Program-made: the position numbers and the translations under genes
Shown: positions 1 to 11,573 of the stretch, piece by piece
How positions within the stretch are numbered: position 1 is the first letter of the stretch
Layout: the number at the start of each line of letters is the position of its first letter
Notes under the pieces: generated by a model
What the model was told of the DNA's origin: nothing
The model's input: the letters and a program-made list of their open reading frames with translations, nothing else
Database searches by the model: none
NCBI GenBank assembly: GCA_035578155.1
Contig: JAPWDM010000021.1
Span: forward strand, 5,375,704 to 5,439,703
Source of the DNA: Brachynemurus nebulosus
Lineage: Eukaryota > Arthropoda > Insecta > Neuroptera > Myrmeleontidae
Length of the DNA: 64,000 nucleotides
Direction: 5' to 3'

Positions 1-92
1 CATTATAATATCCGTTATCAGAAGACATAAAAACGTGCTTTTGTTGTATTTGGAAATCCTTGAAAGTCAACAATCGCCACGTCGTCGGTCAT
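1..92 (-). pseudogene. DFQGF-family viral protein, N-terminal fragment (copy 1)
   Basis: The first codons of the same protein that is complete at 33987-34487. An ATG at 90-92 is followed by a matching stretch containing the DFQGFPN motif. The frame is then lost: compared with the second copy, a short stretch is missing, and the reading frame stops near position 18. The rest lies off the window edge. The TATA-like site upstream of the intact copy is changed here (the matching hexamer carries a C), so the promoter has decayed too. Confidence 0.7.
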
Positions 93-260
93 CGTCAATG
101 ATGCAAAGTCTAAAGTAAGAATAATCGGTCTAAAAATCAAATACGGCTTTGATACAAATTTCGTGACGATGTTTGTCAATGGATTATATTGAGCTATGCG
201 ATCGTGTAATAACAAGCAATATGCTGATGTATTCTCTGGTATTTCCTTCGATGTTTTAAA

Positions 261-1388
261 TTAAATTCGTATATCCACAGGTCCACTTTTCAGAGATTCG
301 TTTTGATGAGAGCAATCAATGAATATGATGGGAGCAATTTTTTTGTACTCTTCACAATATAACAATGATTCATTTGTAGTATTCTTCAAGTCATTGTAGG
401 CTTCTTGAAATTTTGAATACATATGGTATGCCAGTGCATATTTATTATTAGCGAAATCTAAATTCAGGTCCATGTATGGATATTTCTCTGAATTCAAATA
501 CACCTTGATATCAAAAAGTTCACAGTGATCGAAAATGGTAGCATTTTTCTCTTTTTTATTACGCCGATCTGTTTGTAATGCAAATATAATATAACGAGGT
601 TTTTCCAATTGTGTCGTTGTTTTCACCGTCCAAATGTGTTTCGTTATTGGAACCGTCGGCTGTATGTGCATATCCCAAGTGCGAAAAGCGATAGGTATAT
701 CTTGACTATTTTCCACAATTTTTAACAATCTTAATTTCGACTCATCAGCAACTGTAACATGCGGAACCATCCACTGAATTTTGTGTAAATGAAAAGTGAC
801 GTCATCCGTTACTGAAACAATTTCATCCAGATCGGTTCGCGCACGAATCATAATCAGTTGATGTTTTGCATTAATAATAACTTTCTTATAATGGTTAATG
901 AAACCAAACACTCGATCCAACGGTAGACAGAAGCTAAAATACCTCTTGTCAGATACTTTGATTTTTTCATCTGGACCACACCATCCTGCGTTTTGTAGCT
1001 GCTGGCTCTGGTTTTCATTTAAAGATAAATAATTCATTAGTGTAGTTGTTGGACCGATGTATTTACACTGATCAATTTCCACATCGTTTAGTTCACATCG
1101 CATTTCTTCAAACAAGTACGCCATTGAATTATTGCTTAATTCCGCTGTAGTCGATATTGTTCCATCACTCTTCAGCAGTTGTCCTTCTATGTAAAGATAA
1201 CTCTTGTGCTAATAAAATTAAATAAAATAAAATTGTGGTAATAAAATTAAATTTTGATCCTGTATACAAATTCGAATTTCGTCGCTGTTGTTATATGCAT
1301 TCAAAAATGGTGAATATACATGCTCCTCTAGCTTCGAAATGCTTTCATCAAAATTAATAGTCGTATCGACGTTTAAAATACTATTCAT
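261..1388 (-). pseudogene. Polinton/adintovirus hexon (major capsid), copy 1, interrupted
   Basis: Nearly identical to the complete hexon-like gene at 34661-35764. The start ATG is at 1386-1388 and the stop near 261. Compared with that copy there is a 27-bp AT-rich insertion around 1207-1233. It keeps the frame but brings in a stop, so only residues after the internal MAYLFEEM methionine (1124) stay open. The product would be the double jelly-roll major capsid protein of the particle. I call the family from the gene set around the intact copy (penton, adenain-like protease, packaging ATPase, PolB) and from overall resemblance, not from a search. Confidence 0.75.
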
Positions 1389-1572
1389 CTTTTCTCTTCT
1401 TCTTTTTCTTCAAAGTCAAACCCAACTGTTGTAAAAAATTTGCGTTTGCCAAAGTTAATGGTCGCTTTCTTGTCACCGATCTGCTTAGGCTGGTGGTAAG
1501 TTGTAAACTGTGTGATTGTATCGGTTTTTCTTCATTAAATACCAACGTGTTTATGCCGGCTTTAAGTGTAAC
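1381..1572 (-). CDS. Small basic capsid-block protein (copy 1), no ATG
   Basis: An open frame of 63 codons between penton and hexon. It ends in a lysine/arginine-rich tail just after an LTLANANFLQQLGLTL segment, and its stop overlaps the hexon start. It has no ATG and overlaps the end of penton in another frame. The same frame is kept in the second copy at 35757-35948. Small basic core-like proteins are known in adintovirus capsid blocks; that this is one is an inference. Confidence 0.4.
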   Translation of the reverse strand, partial: VTLKAGINTLVFNEEKPIQSHSLQLTTSLSRSVTRKRPLTLANANFLQQLGLTLKKKKKRKDE

Positions 1573-2235
1573 TTAATCGTTATCGTTTCGTCTCGAAAAT
1601 TAACCAAATTGCCGTCTTGATCCACAATACGGAGCACTAGAGATGTTATTCGTTGCACGCTCATAGGCATATAGATTATTGTATTTCGTGTCTCACTTAT
1701 TTTATACCTAGCTTCAACTTGTATAGAAAACGAATAGATATTATGTGACTCAATGTTATTCAGGTAGCTGTTTGTTGTAATATTTGTCTCAATTTGCACC
1801 ACATTGACTTTCATAATGTTCATTGGCTTATCCGAATTATAGTAGTGATCCCCCGGTAGTTTTCGTTTATTGAAACCCAACAATGACCCGATAGATCGGT
1901 CTTTATCGAAATGTATTGTTTCGGTACATTTAATTGAACTTTTTAACGTATTGTTATTTGCACGTAGTAAAAGCTGCGCATTTTTTTACCACTTTTTGCC
2001 AACATATCATCTATATAAGTTTCCTAGTTTTCCAAGTCGTAGTTACCAACAGGTATCTCGGTGTAATGCGGAGCCTTGTCGTCATCACCGAAATGAAACA
2101 AATTATTTGCTTCATCCACGTTTGGTACAGAATTATACGTCTCGAAATTAATTAGTCCACAAACATAATTACCGGGTAATTCAATAGGCGGGAAATATTC
2201 AGCGGTTAATATTGATGAGTTTCCACTTAAGGCTG
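1551..2235 (-). pseudogene. Penton-like capsid protein, copy 1, truncated and broken
   Basis: Matches the penton-like gene at 35927-36622. The N-terminal end is cut: similarity stops at about 2235 in the middle of the first codons. A 9-bp insertion near 2025-2033 adds an in-frame stop. A run of seven A (coding strand, near 1980) puts the second half, containing the LGFNKRKLPGDHYY segment, in a different frame; the other copy has the same break. The C-terminal part (1551-1883) is open here, whereas the other copy has a 5-bp insertion in it. The intact protein would form the capsid vertices. Confidence 0.65.
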
Positions 2236-3110
2236 GACTAATGAAAGAATACATTCTCTGAATTTAATGCATCAAAAAACTTATTAACTCAAGTTAGAAA
2301 TCTTGTAAAAGATCAGGGACTATTTCCAATAACAGTGGCAAAACAAGGAAAGAATTTACCACAGTCTGTCTGTGATACTGTCGTGAAATTTTATGAAAGT
2401 GATGACATAAGCAGAATTATGCCTGGTAAAAAGTATTTTAAATCAGTCGTCGTTGATGGTAACAGAATTCAATACCAAAAACGTTTAATTTTGGCGAATC
2501 TAAAGGAAACTTACGCTAGTTTTAAGGAAACTTATCCAGAGTTGAAGATAGGATTTACTAAATTTTGTATGTTGAGACCCAAATATTATATATTAGCAGG
2601 AACCCCTGATACACATTCAGTGTGCATTTGCAGAATTCATCAAAACATAAAGTTAATGATATCTGGATGTAAGCTGAATCAGTTATCTGACAAAAGATAC
2701 TCTGATTATTCATCTTGCTTAAAAGCAATAACATGCAACCCACCGGAAGAAAATTGCTTCTATAATGAATGCTCTGATTGCTTAATAAATGGGATGAATT
2801 TTGAGTCAGAATTATGTGAAATATTTGAAAAAAACAACATAGAAAAGGTGGAATACAAACAGTGGGTGTCGACAGATAAATGTGCCTTAATTACATCGCA
2901 ACAGAAAGTGGATGATTTTATTCAAACTTTTTCTCACTGTTTATTCGAACTTCGTCTACATGATTTTATTTGTAAAAAACAGAGTGAATTTTTAAGAAAA
3001 AAAGGAAGACATTAAAAGTGGTGAAGTGATAGTGATTGGTGATTTTGCCGAAAACTATTCTTACCAATTACATATTTTACTTTAGGAGACGAACTTCGTC
3101 AACAGATAAT
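2236..3110 (+). pseudogene. Transposon-associated insect protein fragment (GDFAENY family)
   Basis: An open frame begins right after the junction with the viral copy and runs to 3015 with no usable ATG (the nominal start at 2335 is GTG). A single frameshift then leads into a stretch reading GEVIVIGDFAENYSYQ. The conserved segments are KRLILANLKETYASFKE, a Cys/His cluster around VCICRIHQN and ECSDC, and the late acidic DFAENY motif. I recognise this pattern as a protein family repeated in many insect genomes and apparently carried by a transposon, but I cannot name the superfamily. The upstream half is missing, cut by the junction with the viral block. Confidence 0.5.
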
Positions 3111-3139
3111 ATTAACCCTCCTTTTGAATTGCGATACAT

Positions 3140-3630
3140 TGATTCTGATTCACATATGTGCTTGTTTTACCGTTATGTACTAATGAGACCTATTGTCCCT
3201 ATTATTCTAAATTTGTCTTCCAGTTTTCCAGAACAAAGTGAAAAACAAATTAATACTTCCAATAAAAATAGAATATCTTTCTCATACTATCATAGTATGT
3301 TTATCTATAGGATTTTGAAATGTACCTACTGAATTTTATTTGTAGAGAAAATATAATATTCCTTGGTGGTTTCTTTTTTGGTTTCTGACAAGAGAAATAT
3401 AGTAACTCTATAACAACTGAATAAAAAGAACAAGTTTATTCCGGGGTCTAATATTACATGCTTTTTTGATTTTGTGATTTTGTACGTATATATATTTCAG
3501 AACAGATGTACGTACTTTCAAAAAAGTAATTTACCTTGAGCGGTGATTTTAATCATAAAGTGGCCATACAATCGTTAAATTCAAGACGTAGATTTTAAAA
3601 TAAACATTTCTAGTTCTAAAACAAAACAGA
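3140..3630. other. AT-rich stretch, no gene seen
   Basis: The nominal 98-codon frame at 3036-3332 has no recognisable domain and begins inside the decayed gene. I see nothing else supportable. Confidence 0.5.
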
Positions 3631-4350
3631 GGTCACCATATTGTCCCCTTTAAGGGCGAATTACCTCTAGTTGCTTCCTGAATTATGTAAGATGGTCCAG
3701 GAAACGAAAGGGCCAACGTGCTACAGATGTTGCAAAAGAAGCTGAAAAACGTGGATATCGACGTCGCAAAAAAGCTGTTACCAGTTACGAGAAAATTAAA
3801 CTTCCAATAAAATCTTCACAAACATTAATGATACCAATAACAAACCAATTCTGGCTCCCAGTTATAAACAAAACGATTACGCGATTATTGAAATAGGTCA
3901 CTATGTTGTTCCCTTCCAGGGAGGATTCCATCCAGTTCATTTTTAAATTAGGTAGGATTATGCAGAAAGCGAGAATATATTAGAGGCTGACGAGCGGACC
4001 CATGCTGCCAAAGAAGCTGGTACCTGCTAAAGGAAATTAGAACCGCTGCCAAAGTGAAATGGTAGACCCGACGAAAAATCGACCGAGATATACGTAGAAA
4101 CGCATTTTAAAATGGATCAACTCGCCATGTTGTCCGCGACCAGGTCGTATTACCTCAAGTTCATTCTTGAATTAGATAAGATTCTATAGAAAGCGAAAGA
4201 GTGCAAGAGTTGATACCTGTTGGAGAAAATGTGCAAGAAGCTGACGAGCGACAGACGTGGCCAAAGAGTTAGTACCTGCTGAAGAAAATGTGTAAGACGC
4301 CAACGTGCAAGACGCCAAAATGTCATGCAAACCACCACAGGTGGAAGTGA
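3630..4350 (+). repeat. Degenerate tandem repeat, about 230-270 bp unit
   Basis: Three diverged units begin near 3640, 3895 and 4125. Each has the order TATTGTCC or TGTTGTCC, a CAGG-containing stretch, TTACCTCAAGTT-like, GAATTAG, then AAAGCGA(A)AG, AACGTGC or GACGAGC and AAAGAAGCTG. A related unit recurs near 21420-21600 and 21875. The pieces translate in places to basic coil-like peptide, so this may be the worn remains of a repeated coding element. Confidence 0.5.
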
Positions 4351-6480
4351 AATATGGAAGCAAATTATAAACGGAAATGATCATATGACCGTTGAAGATT
4401 ACCAAGTTGTAGCCTTTCATTTTTAACTCGTCTTTTAGTTGCTTGAGATCGTATTCGCAACGGACATATCCTATTCAATCCGCTCCTCAATTCCAAACCT
4501 TAGTAAAGGTAACTTTTTAGAACAATGAAGAACTTTCAGGACTGAATGAAAAATTAAACAAAAAGTCGAAGCACGCAACTAACGTTTTAATTCTATTTAA
4601 TCACGCGCGCTCTAGTCTCAATTAAAGACTTGAAAAGAACTTGAGAATCCCATAACGTTTTTTTTTTTTTTACTAAATTCCCAAATGCTAAGAAATTATC
4701 AGAACGAAAGGCAATTAAATTAGGAAAGTGACGTTAAAAATTGTCCAAGCTTTAAAAACAAATCAGAAAAGTCATCCAAAAGGTCCTACAGATGTCGGAA
4801 AAGAAGCAACTATCATGTAGTAGTTATAGAAGCAAATTATAAACGAATGGGTCCCCTAATTATGAATGAGTCCTCATAGGGGTGCACTGGAAAAAAATTT
4901 GTAAAGGGTATTACTGCGATATGCAAGAAACCCGTTTAAGAAATTTTTATAAAAATACCCCACGAACGAAGATAAAACACAAAAAATCCTTGATATTTAC
5001 TGATTACTTAGAATTTTATCAAATACTGTTATGTAACGTCAGAAAATATTAAAATTTTTAACGACAACAAAAAATTGTTACAATAAAACAAATTATAAAT
5101 GTTAAATGACTATTGAAGTACTGACCAGTATCGAACTTCACATAAATAGTATTTTGACGTTAAATTAGTATATCGAGTAGTGTAGTTAGTGATGATGTTA
5201 CAAGAGGGTGTTGTTTATTCGACATATTCAAATATCCCAGGTAAATCAAAAGCTTTGCAAACATCTTTGACATCTCGAACTATACTAAAATAGACAATTC
5301 TGTAGTATATGCCGTTCAATTTGGATATATCGAATGAATACTTGATTGATAAAATTCCAAGTTTGTGGAATTATAGCGGGTTTCTATTTGTAACGATTTG
5401 CTGACGTCACTTCTAAACTTGTACACGCATCCGTTTACACATGATTTGTATAGTATATAAATTAGTAAGTATTGCGCAGGTCACAAATTCTCGTATTTCA
5501 TATTCTTCTGGTAAATTTTCTATAAAAATGAAACAAATTATTAAAAGAGCCGAGAGTAAATTGGAGACCTCCCCTTGCGAGTCGCCATTCCGACAACACC
5601 GTGCGATAAGGTTGTTTTAACCCTGTCGTTCAGATAGGATAAAATACCAGAAGCCAGAAACCAAGAAACTGTCAAAACCAAATACAAATAAATTCGAAAA
5701 ATAACCTACAAATTCTCAAAGCTTCAAAAAGACCATCGACCAAAGCAAAATAACAGCAAATGGTAGCGCCTCAGAATTACTAGTCAATTTCTCTTTTGGA
5801 ATCAAATGTCCCGTGTGGCAAGGTTGTTTTACCCCTATCGTTCAGATAGGAAAAATACGCTCTGAAAGTTCTGACTTCACCAATTTTCCAAGAAACCAAT
5901 AAATAGGGTACTTGACTGAAATTACAAAAATATTCTAAAAGCATTGTTTTTCCATATCAGTTAAGTAATTTTTTTTATTTTCGACAAATTTTGTAAAAAA
6001 TCATCAAAAAAAATAACCTTACAATTTTAAATGAGAAAAAGGTGGGAAAAACACCTCACTATAGTGACGTCACATTTTGCAGCAATTAAACTTCAATGTC
6101 AATATTTATGACCTCAAAACTTTGAATATATTCATAAAATGTCAAAGTAAAAGCAAGTATTTATTTGAATTCTGGTCGATTATTATTAATATATGTGTGT
6201 AAGCTAATAGAAATATTCAAAAGAAAACACAATTTCACCTCACCGATGGAAATTATCAAAATCGACATATCTAGCTACAAAATGTTACGTCATTTTCAAG
6301 AAATCGCGCGTTTTCACTTATTTGAATATTTGTTAAAAAATGGCGATTTTCAAAGTAAATTTTTTTTTATGTTTCACCATTAAAATTGGACATATGCAAT
6401 GATAATGCATAGAATTATTTAACATTTGCCACAAATTTTAAATACAGTCAAGTACCGTATTGTCAAAACCAAATACAAAG
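4190..6480 (+). repeat. Dispersed repeat, copy A (matches 21430-24850)
   Basis: The order of recognisable words is the same as in copy B: GATCATATGA(C/T)CGTTGAAGATTA, the long T run, GAATGGGTCCCCTAAT, a TGTTACAAGAGGGTG stretch, GAAACAAATTATTAAAAGAGCCGAGAG, and ATTATTAATATATGTGT. Copy B is interrupted by a LINE (22801-23620) that copy A lacks, which gives the pre-insertion state. No long open frame survives in either copy. Confidence 0.7.
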
Positions 6481-6529
6481 AAATTAGATAATCTAGAAAT
6501 TCTCGGAACTTCAAAAAACACATCAGATA

Positions 6530-6945
6530 AAAAAAAACCATTAACCAAAGCCAAATATCAGCAAATGGTAGCGCCTCAAAAGTACTAGTCTATTTTCGAT
6601 TTTGGAACTATAAATATATCCCTAAACATAAAGGATAAAGAACAACCACCTATGGATACAAATTATTATCAGTGTCATTATTAAAGCCATCAAAAAAGAA
6701 AGCGAAATATCAACAAATGGTAGCATGTCAAAACCGGAACGTGAGCGACACCGGAAACGAAAATATACAATAGGTCGACATGCAAAAGAAATTGGGCTAC
6801 CTACAAACAACCATCACAAAAGCGAAGTATCGACAAATGGTAGCGCTTATTTTTAACGATACTAGTAACTGAATGATTGTCAGATGTAGACAGTGTTGCC
6901 ACAAGGTTACATTTCTTACATTTTTCGTAACTTTTCATCAATCCA
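6530..6945 (+). repeat. Dispersed repeat module (matches 30115-30545)
   Basis: About 410 bp shared with 30115-30545. Both contain three spaced copies of a word close to AAATATCARCAAATGGTAGC and the GTAGACAGTGTTGCCACAAGG segment. Between the words a basic reading (ERERHRKRKYTIGRHAKE) can be made on the plus strand, but it is short and interrupted. Confidence 0.65.
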
Positions 6946-8160
6946 TGTAACATGTATGTAACAAAAGTTTTGAAGCGTATTTATGTAACTTTTTAAAATT
7001 ATATACATTGTTTGCAATTGTCAAATTCATATCTTAATTCAAAAATTCATAACTCCCACTTAATTGCTTTTATCAATTTCGTCACGCACACAAACGTATG
7101 CGGTACGGGCCTGAACAAATCATTGAATAATACAACTCAAGCCGGTGTTTTGTAATTTTTGTTTTGTGTAGTTCTCTTAACCCGGTACTTGACTTTATTA
7201 AAAATTTGTTTTAAATGTGAAATAATTTTATGTATTACCCTTAAATATCTTCTATTTAACAGTGACAAATAAAAATATTCTTTAGTTATTTAAAAATTCT
7301 ATTTTGAAAATTATGAATTTTTAGTCTTCATTTAAATGACTAAAAACGCGGTGGTATTTGAAAATTACGTCATTTTTGTGGTAAATATTATTACCGTAGT
7401 TACAAATTGCATTTTCACATTGACATTTTCACAATTCTAATTGACCGAGTCAATTTGTTTTCTTTGTAATTTATTTTGAATTTTGTATTTAATTTTGCAC
7501 TCAAATTATATTCATGGAAGAAATACACCGTCACTTAATATGTTTATCAACTTGTTGTAAATATTATGTTAAAAATGCTTTTATTTTTGCTACAATTTTA
7601 AAGTTACGTAAAACTTTTCTTAAAGTGCAATACTTGTAGGGCTTCATGAAGATCTTACGGTGATGATGCTATTGATTACATCCCAGTGAAACCAGAGGGG
7701 ATCATCTGTACTGTTAAGTGTAAAATTTTGCTTGAAGATAAAATAAAAATCCAGAACATATTCTGTTACAGTAGCTGTAAATGCAGAAGATAACAAAGTA
7801 GAAAGTTATAAATACAATAAAACTAAGCATGATGACTGCTGAATATTGTGTACAAATTTAAAATCGTGTTGACATGAATGATAGCGACATCTGTTCGATT
7901 CAGATCGTGAAGTCATTGCATACGTCACTACGACGAGTCGTTTTTTGCGCCAATTTGTTTTTTTTAAAATTGAACGGTGGTTTTTTTAAGATTTTTAAAA
8001 AATTCAATAAAAATTAACTAATTTGCACGTAAGAACAAAGCATTTAGAATCATTTTTCATTTGCAGTCAAGTACCCTTCTTTGTATTTTTTTTAATTTTT
8101 TGTTGGTCGTTTTTGATTTTTTTTTTCTGTATTTGTTTTCTTGAAAAAAGGCAATTGTTA
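6946..8160. other. AT-rich stretch, no gene seen
   Basis: Low-complexity AT-rich sequence with no domain-bearing frame on either strand. Confidence 0.5.
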
Positions 8161-8430
8161 ACACTATGAGGCCCGAGCACTTTCACAGTAAACTTCCCCG
8201 GAAGCCGACAATATTTTTAAATAAATTTTATGTAAACAAGTACATAAAATGATTCCACAAAACATTAAAGGATTCAACATGTATGTATGTGTTACTTATG
8301 CAGGTCAAAAGATGAGTAACACACATATACATACAAGCATACAACACACACATACATTCATATGTGGATAAAAATATTGTTATATAAACAAGCTTAGATA
8401 TTTTGATGTTAGAACATATTATATATATAT
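8160..8430 (-). repeat. Dispersed repeat, inverted partner of 58490-58745
   Basis: From ACTATGAGGCCCGAGCAC to the ATATTTTGATG segment, this stretch is the reverse complement of 58490-58745 with scattered changes. The hAT element at 8463 has inserted just beyond it. At 58803-58816, where no hAT is present, a similar word (AAGTGTTCCGGTA) is seen, giving an approximate empty site. Confidence 0.7.
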
Positions 8431-8721
8431 TTATATGTACAAAAAATGAAAAGTGTCCGGTATAGAGATGTCGATCGGGCGGGAAAAAAGTGAGTCCCGA
8501 CGGGAACGGGTATATTTTTCGAAAACGGGCGGGATTGGGAACGGGCGGGTAGAAAGATTTTTACACGGGAACGGGAGCGGGCGGGAGTGGCATTAATAAA
8601 AATATTTATTATGTTTATATTACATGTAAATAAAGAATACTAGACAGGTTTACTTTGTGAAAATCCATATTAAATATGGTATCGTTGCTTTGTCACTTTT
8701 CACAGCAAAATAACAGAAAAA

Positions 8722-8759
8722 CACGAGTCGACTTTCGGCTTTTACACCATCATCAGGTG
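8722..8759 (-). ncRNA. Hammerhead-ribozyme-like core, left arm
   Basis: Reverse-complement copy of the core at 9448-9485, with all of its pairings. Confidence 0.4.
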
Positions 8760-9447
8760 AAAAACTTAACTAAAAATTGCTCTTTTTGGCGAAAACTATT
8801 TATAATATAGATCGGAGCAAATAATGCATTGGTGGGGGATGCTAGAGACAGAGACAGAGACAGATACAATCACAGTATACAATAAAATTAAAAATTTTTG
8901 TATTGTTTGCAAAGGTAGTTTACAGCGAAATTTATTTTTATTTATTAAATCTATAACACGATGCATCTCACGTTTTGTTTTCGAATAGTTTAGTTGATAG
9001 GACCCATTTTTAAAAATTTTATCCATTCCTGGTAATTAATATTTAAATAGTCTTTTTACAATATTTTTGATTTTACTTCATTTAACAAACCTTTTAGTTT
9101 AACAAAAGCAGCTACCTGCTGGGTGTAACCCCTCGTGCATATCAACAGACAGATGTCTGTATGATTTCCTTTGTTTCTGGTAATTGTCGTTCGCCGCTGT
9201 TTTCACGTGTCTGGTTTTCCCCAGTGTGCTCCGGTCAATTTAATAATATTGGACCTAACCAGTTTTTAAAAATAAATTTCGCTGTAAACTACCTTTGCAA
9301 ACAATACAAAAATTTTTAATTTTATTGTATACTGTGATTGTATCTGTCTCTGTCTCTGTCTCTAGCATCCCCCACCAATGCATTATTTGCTCCGATCTAT
9401 ATTATAAATAGTTTTCGCCAAAAAGAGCAATTTTTAGTTAAGTTTTT

Positions 9448-9485
9448 CACCTGATGATGGTGTAAAAGCCGAAAGTCGACTCGTG
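9448..9485 (+). ncRNA. Hammerhead-ribozyme-like core, right arm
   Basis: CAC is followed by CTGATGA, a weak stem II (GGT/GCC with a bulged T), GAA, the self-complementary AGTCGACT as stem III, then C and GTG. CAC pairs with GTG as stem I and the C sits at the expected cleavage position (NUH = CUC). The bulge before stem II is a weakness. Confidence 0.42.
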
Positions 9486-9764
9486 TTTTTCTGTTATTTT
9501 GCTGTGAAAAGTGACAAAGCAACGATACCATATTTCATATGTAAATAAAGAATTAAAGCAGACTTATGTACCTAATACCTATGCCTACCTACCTATTTTT
9601 TTAAAGAATGGACTCATCGATTTTAATACTTAGAATTTTTAACTTGTTTCAACCGTTTAAACATTTATTTGATATTTATTTGTTGAAGTATTTAAGACCT
9701 TAAACAAATAACATATGTAGTTACTTACTTATTATTTTCTAAAATAAAATTTTGTAAAGTGAAT

Positions 9765-11573
9765 ATGGAAAACATTAATATTAGCAACATTGACAAAAAC
9801 GAACTAAATAAAATGATTATTAATGATGCAAATGAAAATTTTAAATTCGTAAAATTTGAAAAAAAAGATGTGTTTTGGTCAAATTTTGTTCAAATTTTTT
9901 TTAAAAATCAAAAAGTGCCATATGTACGATGTGATAATTGTGCTGGTTTATTAGCTTATAGTGCAAAAATTGGAACGTCAGGTTTAAGACGGCATAAATG
10001 CCTTTTAAAGGTGTCCACATCTAATACACAAAGAAATTTAAAACATTTCATGGAGAAAAAAGTTCCTGCAAATCGTCAAAGAAAAATAGCTGATGAGTTA
10101 TTAAAATTCATAGTGAGGGATTTGAGACCATTAAGTGTTGCTGATGGTATGGGATTCAAATCATTTGCGCAGTGCTTAATCAACTTAGGTGCTGAATTTG
10201 GCCCTCAAAAAATTGAAAATATTCTTCCTAGTAGAAATTTTCTTTCTACAACTATTTTAACAGACATGTATGAACATGTAAAAAAAACAGTACGAGATAT
10301 ATTACAAAAAAATTCATATTTCGCATATACTACGGATTTATGGACTGACGAACATAAGCAACGAAGTTTTTTGACACTAACTGTACACTTTATTGACACA
10401 AATTATCAGCTACAAAAGTTTGTGCTCGGTACAAGAGAGTTCATCGAATGTAAAACAGGAGAAAATATAAACAAATTTGTTTTACAAATACTACAGGAAT
10501 ACTTTGATGATAGCGAGTCGAATCTCCTTAACAGTTATGTAGTTTCAGATAATGGTGCCAATATTGTAAACGCATTTAAATTGTATAACAGATTAAGTTG
10601 TTGTTGCCATAACATAAATCTTTTTATGTCTGATTTATTTTCAAAATCCAAATTACCTGAGTGTGTAAACACTACAATTACGGCATCAAAAAAACTAGTA
10701 ACTTACTTAAAACAATCAGGCTTAAATAACAAGCTTAAAAAAACTGTTAAACAAAATATTTGTACAAGATGGAATTCGATCTATTTCATGCTACAAAGTA
10801 TTTTGGAAAATTACAATGACATACAAACACTTTTGATGGAAAAGAATGAGCTCTCTAAATTTAACGAAATAAATTTTGCCACCGTAAAACTCGTGGTTGA
10901 TTTTTTAGAACCGTTTAAGAATTGTTCGGAAAGTTTAAGTGCTGATTTGACTCCAACACTAAATTTAGTTGTATTATGGAGGATAAAATTACAAAGGCAT
11001 CTTGACGTGCTACCAACTGAACCTGACATTTTGAAAACCTTAAAAAAAGAGGCCAAAATATTTTTTGAACAAAGATATGTAATAAATGATCTACATTTCG
11101 TTGCCTTATTTCTTGATCCGAATTATAAAGGCTTAAAAACTGTTTCTGAGAGCGAGAAAGAAAGAATAATTTCCAAAGTTGTTCAATTAATTGAAGAAAA
11201 GAAACTATCACACACAATGACAAAAACTGTTTTATCTGAACGTAGTTTACCCGATGAAAACGAAATATTTTCAGAATTTCGAGATAGCTCAGATGAAGAA
11301 GATAATTCTTTACAGTCAGAAATAAAAAAATATACTGGAACAAAATTTAGCAAAATTGATGATATTTTAGAATTTTGGAAAACTCAAAATTCTTTTCCTT
11401 TACTGAGACAGTTATCAAGATCAATTTTAAATATTCCAGCCAGCTCAGCTACTAGTGAACGGATATTTTCTACATCAGGTAGAATTTTGGAAAAACGAAG
11501 AACGCGTTTACTTTCGAGTAATTTTGATAAAATATTATTTTTGCACGAAAATTTAAAAAGTAAACTTTTTTAA
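9765..11573 (+). CDS. hAT transposase, apparently full length
   Basis: Cut-and-paste transposase acting in the nucleus on the ends at 8463 and 12196. The ATG at 9765 is preferred over the in-frame GTG at 9759, giving about 602 residues, within the usual 500-750 for hAT. Order of features: an N-terminal BED-type zinc finger (CDNC, then LRRHKC, about residues 55-90); the first catalytic aspartate in TTDLWTD (about 190); the second in SDNGAN (about 262); the TRWNS motif (about 335); and a C-terminal hAT dimerisation region with SSATSERIFSTSGRI and RRTRL (about 560-590). No stop or frameshift is visible. Target preference and activity cannot be read from sequence. Confidence 0.93.
   Translation: MENINISNIDKNELNKMIINDANENFKFVKFEKKDVFWSNFVQIFFKNQKVPYVRCDNCAGLLAYSAKIGTSGLRRHKCLLKVSTSNTQRNLKHFMEKKVPANRQRKIADELLKFIVRDLRPLSVADGMGFKSFAQCLINLGAEFGPQKIENILPSRNFLSTTILTDMYEHVKKTVRDILQKNSYFAYTTDLWTDEHKQRSFLTLTVHFIDTNYQLQKFVLGTREFIECKTGENINKFVLQILQEYFDDSESNLLNSYVVSDNGANIVNAFKLYNRLSCCCHNINLFMSDLFSKSKLPECVNTTITASKKLVTYLKQSGLNNKLKKTVKQNICTRWNSIYFMLQSILENYNDIQTLLMEKNELSKFNEINFATVKLVVDFLEPFKNCSESLSADLTPTLNLVVLWRIKLQRHLDVLPTEPDILKTLKKEAKIFFEQRYVINDLHFVALFLDPNYKGLKTVSESEKERIISKVVQLIEEKKLSHTMTKTVLSERSLPDENEIFSEFRDSSDEEDNSLQSEIKKYTGTKFSKIDDILEFWKTQNSFPLLRQLSRSILNIPASSATSERIFSTSGRILEKRRTRLLSSNFDKILFLHENLKSKLF

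Larger units (their letters stand above)
8624..9553. mobile_element. Palindromic element with 269-bp arms, possibly Penelope-like
   Basis: The arms 8672-8940 and 9267-9535 are exact reverse complements as far as I can read, with a 326-bp loop. The word ATGTAAATAAAGAAT occurs at 8624-8638 and 9539-9553, a 15-bp flanking direct repeat consistent with target duplication; 33 bp of extra sequence lies between the left duplication and the left arm. Each arm holds a hammerhead-like core. Inverted terminal blocks, variable long TSDs and hammerheads fit Penelope-like elements, but no reverse transcriptase is present. Confidence 0.55.

Noticed and set aside
2335..3015. Complete gene starting at 2335
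   Set aside because: The start is GTG, the frame is open upstream to the viral junction, and the family continues past 3015 after a frameshift, so it is a fragment.
10205..11343. Minus-strand frames inside the hAT transposase
   Set aside because: Shadows of the transposase gene; no recognisable features.
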